64,000 bases of DNA from Daphnia pulex (lineage: Eukaryota; Arthropoda; Branchiopoda; Diplostraca; Daphniidae), in NCBI RefSeq assembly GCF_021134715.1, contig NC_060023.1, positions 7,750,001-7,814,000 of the forward strand. Reading direction: 5' to 3'. Positions 60,718 through 64,000 of the stretch are shown one piece after another. The position numbers and the translations under genes were made by a program. The notes below the pieces were generated by a model. That model had not been told where the DNA came from, searched no databases, and was given only the letters and a program-made list of their open reading frames with translations. Position 1 is the stretch's first letter. Each line of letters begins with the position of its first letter.

Positions 60718-63700
60718 ATGGTTCTCTTTTATTTAAAGCACTGTGTTTGGTTTCTTTGGTTCTTGTCATCATTCACGTCATCATTTAGCCTTGATTCTTA
60801 TAACTCGTCCAATCCGACCCTATGGAATGGCGTCGAAATAAACAAATATCATTCCCATGAAGATATGACATCTGTTTTTGAGGCCTTAGAAAGAGATTTT
60901 CCTTTTATTGCCAAAAAGGGAACCATAGGAAAATCTGCCCAAGGAAGAGAATTGATCTTCCTACGAGTAACTGTAAATGTCACTGCCCCAAGGCCTCTTG
61001 GCAAACCAATGTTCAAATATGTTGGAAATATGCATGGAAATGAAGCTGTGGGAAGAGAATTACTAATAGCTCTAGCAGAGCATCTTGTACATAATTATGA
61101 AAAGGATAGTGAAATAACCAAACTTGTGCAATCCACCGATATATACATTCTACCTAGCCTTAACCCAGATGGGTTTGCCAAAGCAAAGGTGTGTAGTATT
61201 ATCTATATTTCTTTAAGATTTGAGTAAAAACTTAAACTTTTTATTCAGGAGGGAGATTGTTTTGGAGCAAATTCTGCCTCAGGAAGAGAGAATGCCAATA
61301 ATATAGACTTGAACCGAAATTTTCCCGACCGTCTTGAAATCAAAGGCTCTCCCAAAACTGTCGAAGAAGAGTTGTTTATCAAAGGCAGAGAGCCTGAAAC
61401 GCTAGCTATTATGCTGTGGATTGTCAATAATCCTTTCGTACTGTCAGCTAATCTTCATGGTGGCTCAGTCGTTGCCAGTTATCCCTTTGACGATACTACC
61501 ATACACCGCGAATGCTGTGTTGAAGGAAAGGCTCCAGACGACACCTTTTTCAAGCACTTAGCAAGAGTTTATGCATCAAATCATCCCTACATGCACAAGG
61601 GCAATTTGTGCGAAGGCGACAATTTCAAAGAAGGGATTACAAACGGAGCCTATTGGTATGACGTCCCAGGTTTGTCTCACACAATTTTATTTTTTAATGG
61701 AGTCCAAGTTATCATATTATCATGTACAAATTGTTTTAGGTGGAATGCAAGATTTCAACTATGTGTTTTCCAATTGTTTTGAAATCACTGTTGAACTGTC
61801 GTGTTGCAAATATCCAAATGCTTCTACCCTACAAACGGAATGGCTTGCAAATCGTCAAAGTCTAATTAGTTACATGCAGTCAGTTCATCTGGGAGTCAAA
61901 GGCTTTGTAACCGATCAACAATCAAACGAAGCTGTTCCTAGAGCCCGGATTACTGTTATTGGCATCGAGTATGACGTGAAAACAACGCATGATGGTGAAT
62001 ACTGGCGGCTTCTTCTGCCTGGGACTTATTCGTTGCAAGTGTCGGCATTTGGATATCAAGATGTTGAAATTCATAATGTCACTGTCGCGGAAGAAGGACC
62101 GACTTTGCTGAACATACAGATGAAGCGCTCCATCCCGGATAATCCTGAAACATACAACAAAATCTACATGGAATTTGGACATCACAACTATACAGAAATG
62201 GAAGAGATATTGAAGAAAATTTCCGAGTCTTTTCCGACAATTACTCGGCTTTATTCAATTGGTCGAAGTATTCAAGGGCGCGAACTCTATGTAGGTTGCG
62301 TCATTCGACTTATGAATCAAGTTTTAATGTTCATTTCAATCGTTTTTCTTTACAGGTCTTGGAAATTTCGGATAATCCGGGACAGCACGAACCTGGCGAG
62401 CCCGAGTTCAAATACATCGCCAACATGTAAAATTCTTAATCGAACGTTATCAGGGACTTAAAAATTAAATTATTTTCATTCTAGGCATGGCAATGAAGTT
62501 GTAGGACGCGAACTTCTTTTAAATTTCGCCATATTATTAACCAACGGTTATGGCCGAGATAATCGACTCACGAAATTAGTAGATTCGACACGCATTCATC
62601 TAATGCCCTCCATGAATCCAGATGGTTACGAAATAGCACTCGAAGGGGATGAAAACGGCGGTTATGGAAGGGGCAACGCCAAGGATGTCGACCTGAATCG
62701 TGATTTTCCTGACCAGTACTTCCCGAAAAAAGATTATGAAAATTTTCAACCTGAAACGCTAGCGGTGATGAACTGGTCTCGGTCTATTCCCTTCGTCTTG
62801 TCAGCCAATCTACATGGTGGCTCACTGGTGGCCAACTATCCTTTTGATGACAATCTTCATGGCAAGAGCAAAGTTGACAGCCCCTCACCTGATGATGCTC
62901 TCTTCCGGAAACTTGCCAAAACTTACAGTTATGCGCATCCGACAATGCACCTGGGAAAGCCTTGCCACCAGAGTTTAGCCGGACGTTTATTAGGTGTTCT
63001 GGATGAATCTTTTAAGGACGGCATCACAAACGGCGCCTTCTGGTACAGTGTTTCCGGTGGTATGCAAGATTGGAACTACATTCATACCAATGACATGGAA
63101 ATAACGGTGGAAGTGAGTTGCTTCAAATATCCAAAAGCAAAGGATATGATGGGCTATTGGGATCTGAATCGCCAATCATTGTTGGAATACTTGGAACAAG
63201 TCCATCACGGTTTTAAGGGTTTCGTGCTGGATACCAACGGATTTCCCATCTTTAACGCTTCCATAGCTGTGGCTGGTTTTGAAGGAAAGTCTGTACGAAG
63301 TTACACCAGCGGGGACTATTGGAGACTTTTATTACCCGGAGAGTATCATGTTACTGCAAGTGCTTCAGAGTAATGACCAATTTTTAAACCGCAATGCCAT
63401 AGAGTGGTTAATAATGTCTCATTTCTCATTAGGTTCCAGTCGCTGAGCAAAACCGTTAACGTGCCTTCTGATGGAACTGCTGTTGTCAATTTTACTTTGG
63501 CTCGAGTGAATGTTGGTGAGATGATTCGCCTTTCAATACCATCTACCCCGGAAAAAATCCCTACTTCGGACCCTGTGGTTCCTCCTCCACAAGTTGCCAA
63601 CTCATTATCTGGACAACTGGAGAAACTACTGAAGGAGAAAGTAAAAAAAGCGCCTAATCTGCTATGTCTGTACAGGTAAATATTCGTTATTTTGCAAAAA

Positions 63701-64000
63701 TTACATAATACTTATGGGAATTTTGATTTAGCATGAACTCGTTGAAAGAACAACCGGAGCATCCAGTATGGGTATTGGAGATAGGAGAAGGAGCAGCTGC
63801 GAATTGTGCCGCAAGAAAGCAATCTGTCCAATTGGGGACTGTTTCTAAACTTCACCAGCCGAAAGTGTTAGTGTTCAACGGAGTTGATCGAGCCGCTGCT
63901 GCATCCGGTCGTAGCTTTTTGCTCAACTTGGTGAACATTTTGACTTCATCGGAGCCCGATGCTCTTAGCGTAGTCAAGAGTGTATCGATGCACTTGATCT
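60718..64000 (+). CDS. CPD: Carboxypeptidase D (silver-like), partial at window end
   Basis: Seven exons so far: 60718-61188, 61249-61669, 61740-62290, 62356-62426, 62485-63369, 63433-63675, 63732 onward, about 970 codons. It is a Golgi membrane metallocarboxypeptidase that trims C-terminal Lys/Arg from processed peptides. A signal peptide (about 1-24) is followed by M14 domain 1 with zinc ligands His106 and Glu109 (NMHGNE) and His227 (NLHGG), and catalytic Glu316 (ITVELSC). Domain 2 repeats all of these ([36 protein letters not shown]), so both are predicted active. Each has a transthyretin-like domain ([24 protein letters not shown]). Domain 3 begins near 63740 ([10 protein letters not shown]), is cut by the window, and is inactive in known family members. 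Domain 2 has a roughly 12-residue extra loop ([11 protein letters not shown]). Confidence 0.95.

Overview
The window is animal nuclear DNA, most likely from a branchiopod crustacean of the Daphnia type. It is AT-rich, its genes carry many short GT-AG introns (mostly 50-100 bases), and its conserved proteins are metazoan. The Daphnia assignment is inference from gene compactness and protein style; nothing was searched.

The left 42 kb is a rearranged, repeat-rich landscape. It holds four copies of a FEM1-like gene (1.2-2.7, 3.8-5.1 plus its inverted N-terminal half at 5.8-6.1, and one intact copy at 28.3-29.9 kb). It also holds a broken alpha-carbonic anhydrase (2.7-3.5 kb), a beta-1,4-galactosyltransferase pseudogene (8.2-8.9 kb), a 5'-truncated LINE (9.9-13.3 kb) and an 819-base terminal-inverted-repeat element. 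Next come three intact plus-strand genes of Golgi type: a glycosyltransferase-like protein (14.7-16.1), an FkbM/Star-like methyltransferase-domain protein (17.6-19.1) and an alpha-1,3-fucosyltransferase (20.2-21.5). Further right are a 600-base near-perfect palindrome (23.2-23.8), a frameshifted PIG-X gene (26.3-27.0), a NURF301/BPTF C-terminal fragment fused to FEM1-like 3' sequence (27.4-28.3), a broken ELM2-SANT zinc-finger gene (32.5-35.1) and the TFIIIC subunit gene GTF3C3 (35.4-38.7). A duplicated block (39.0-41.1 kb) repeats the galactosyltransferase pseudogene and exon 1 of the glycosyltransferase-like gene, and carries a fresh 267-base hairpin element.

From 42 kb on the window is dense and ordinary. 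It holds ariadne-2 (RBR ubiquitin ligase, +), BRPF/Br140 (histone acetyltransferase scaffold, +), a C/EBP bZIP factor (+), Mondo (glucose-sensing bHLH-ZIP, -), ribophorin I (OST subunit, -) and carboxypeptidase D (+, running off the right edge). Exon joins for these genes were worked out by hand from splice signals and frame; all phases close except where a frameshift is reported.

Functionally, the window groups secretory-pathway glycosylation genes (glycosyltransferase-like, fucosyltransferase, galactosyltransferase remnants, PIG-X, ribophorin I, carboxypeptidase D) and chromatin/transcription genes (GTF3C3, BRPF, C/EBP, Mondo, NURF301 fragment). These look like chance neighbours, not an operon-like unit. 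The most notable structures are the FEM1-like gene split by a small inversion, the paired duplicate blocks that serve as before/after pictures of transposon insertions, and several frameshifts caused by 2-5 base tandem duplications.
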